Assembly: GCA_963663845.2 (NCBI GenBank)
Contig: OY760650.2
Span: 434,001 to 498,000 of the forward strand
DNA: 64,000 nucleotides
Direction of reading: 5' to 3'
Origin: Versatilivorator sp963663845
GTDB taxonomy: Bacteria > Acidobacteriota > Terriglobia > Versatilivoradales > Versatilivoraceae
This document shows, piece by piece, positions 63,348 to 64,000 of this stretch. Made by a program: the position numbers and the translations under genes. Within the stretch, counting starts at the first letter, position 1. Each line of letters opens with the position of its first letter. The notes beneath the pieces were generated by a model. It was not told the DNA's origin, ran no database searches, and saw only the letters and a program-made list of their open reading frames with translations.

Positions 63348-64000
63348 ATGAAGGAGTTTGACAAGAGCAGCACGGTCCGGAGCGCTGCGCCGAGGCGGGC
63401 CAGCATCGCCGTGATCGGCGCCGGCATCGTCGGCAACTGCCTGGTCGCTCACCTGGCGGAGCTCGGCTGGCGCGACCTGCTGCTCATCGACAAGGGACCG
63501 CTGCCCAGGCCCGGGGGCTCGACCGGCCACGCCTCCAACTTCATCTTTCCGACCGACCACAACCGCGAGATTGCGATGCTGACCCTGGACAGCCAACGCC
63601 AGTACCAGGCGCTCGGCGTCAACACCACCTGCGGCGGCATCGAGGTGGCCCGCACCGAGGCCCGCATGGAGGAACTGCGCCGGCGCATGACCTCGGCCCG
63701 GGCCTGGGGCATCGAGGCCGAGCTGCTGTCGTCGGCCGAGGTGGTGGCCAAGGCTCCGTTCGTGAACGGCGACGTCATCCGCGGCGGCTTCTACACGCCC
63801 AGCGCCTCGGTGGTCGACTCGGTCCGGGCGGGCACGATCATGCGCCAGCGGGCGCAGGCAAAGGGCGTGCTCACGGTGCTGGACAACACCGAGGTCACCG
63901 GCCTCGAGGTGAGCCGCCCGACCCTCGGCCGCCCGCGCATCCGCGCCGTGGTCACCGCCGACGGGAAGATCGAGGTCGAGCAGGTGGTGATCGCCTGCGG
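63348..64000 (+). CDS. FAD-dependent oxidoreductase (DAO family), 3' end outside the window
   Basis: The first 217 residues are present; the frame is open to the last base. GGGAG lies 6 bp before the ATG at 63348. The FAD-binding GxGxxG site is IAVIGAGIVGNCLVAHLAEL (residues 21-40), followed by LLLIDKGPLPRPGGSTGHAS, the histidine-containing FAD loop of sarcosine and dimethylglycine dehydrogenases. It should oxidise an N-methyl amine to an iminium that is passed to folate. The GcvT-like gene next door would supply the folate-binding part that is often fused in one chain. Confidence 0.88.
   Translation, partial: MKEFDKSSTVRSAAPRRASIAVIGAGIVGNCLVAHLAELGWRDLLLIDKGPLPRPGGSTGHASNFIFPTDHNREIAMLTLDSQRQYQALGVNTTCGGIEVARTEARMEELRRRMTSARAWGIEAELLSSAEVVAKAPFVNGDVIRGGFYTPSASVVDSVRAGTIMRQRAQAKGVLTVLDNTEVTGLEVSRPTLGRPRIRAVVTADGKIEVEQVVIAC

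Overview
The window is GC-rich and tightly packed. It looks like chromosomal DNA of an Acidobacteriota bacterium; Planctomycetota is the main alternative. The evidence is a large Oar-type TonB-dependent receptor with a carboxypeptidase-regulatory N-terminal domain, three PSCyt1/DUF1549/DUF1553 plus DUF1501 gene pairs, a DUF1080 protein, and many Tat-type (RRxFL) exported enzymes. No rRNA or tRNA gene and no CRISPR array was recognised. The assignment rests on gene families only.

Layout. 0-9.3 kb: the end of an unidentified gene, the TonB receptor with a strong terminator, an octaheme cytochrome lipoprotein with a small membrane protein, and a TPR protein; interspersed palindromic repeats and a candidate small RNA lie between them. 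9.5-15.1 kb: a coiled-coil/TM protein, the first PSD1-DUF1501 operon (minus strand), and an AbrB-VapC toxin-antitoxin pair. 15.2-29.7 kb: a catabolic region with a triple-RidA lipoprotein, an amidohydrolase-aminotransferase fusion, an M81 (MlrC-like) protein, a sodium:solute symporter, a Rieske protein, three amidohydrolases, a DapA-family protein and a creatininase-family protein. This set suggests uptake and hydrolysis of small nitrogenous or cyclic-amide compounds, which is an inference. 29.8-39.6 kb: a minus-strand run with a GH42-like protein, an unknown protein, a cupin, a second DapA-family protein, an alpha/beta hydrolase, an unknown exported protein and an alkaline-phosphatase-superfamily protein. 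39.8-45.3 kb: a DUF1080 protein and the second PSD1-DUF1501 pair (plus strand).

45.3-57.1 kb is a visibly lower-GC accessory island. It carries an SPPY-type DNA methyltransferase, a GmrSD-like DUF262 protein, a methyltransferase with a probable restriction endonuclease, a partial duplication of that pair, a PD-(D/E)XK nuclease candidate, a zinc-ribbon protein, VapBC, an orphan BrnA with a BrnT remnant, and a HigBA-like pair. Three full copies and one half copy of a ~110-bp palindromic element separate these modules. The island lies between the 3' ends of two paralogous PSD1-DUF1501 operons that point towards each other, so it is bracketed by long diverged inverted repeats.

57.1-61.6 kb is the third PSD1-DUF1501 pair. 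61.9-64 kb holds a divergent GcvT-like aminomethyltransferase and an FAD-dependent oxidoreductase (truncated by the window end), which look like a split N-methyl-amine demethylation module.

The observations most worth following up are the palindrome-punctuated defence island and its duplication with an in-frame deletion, the amidohydrolase-aminotransferase fusion and its neighbourhood, and the predicted small RNA near 7.55 kb.
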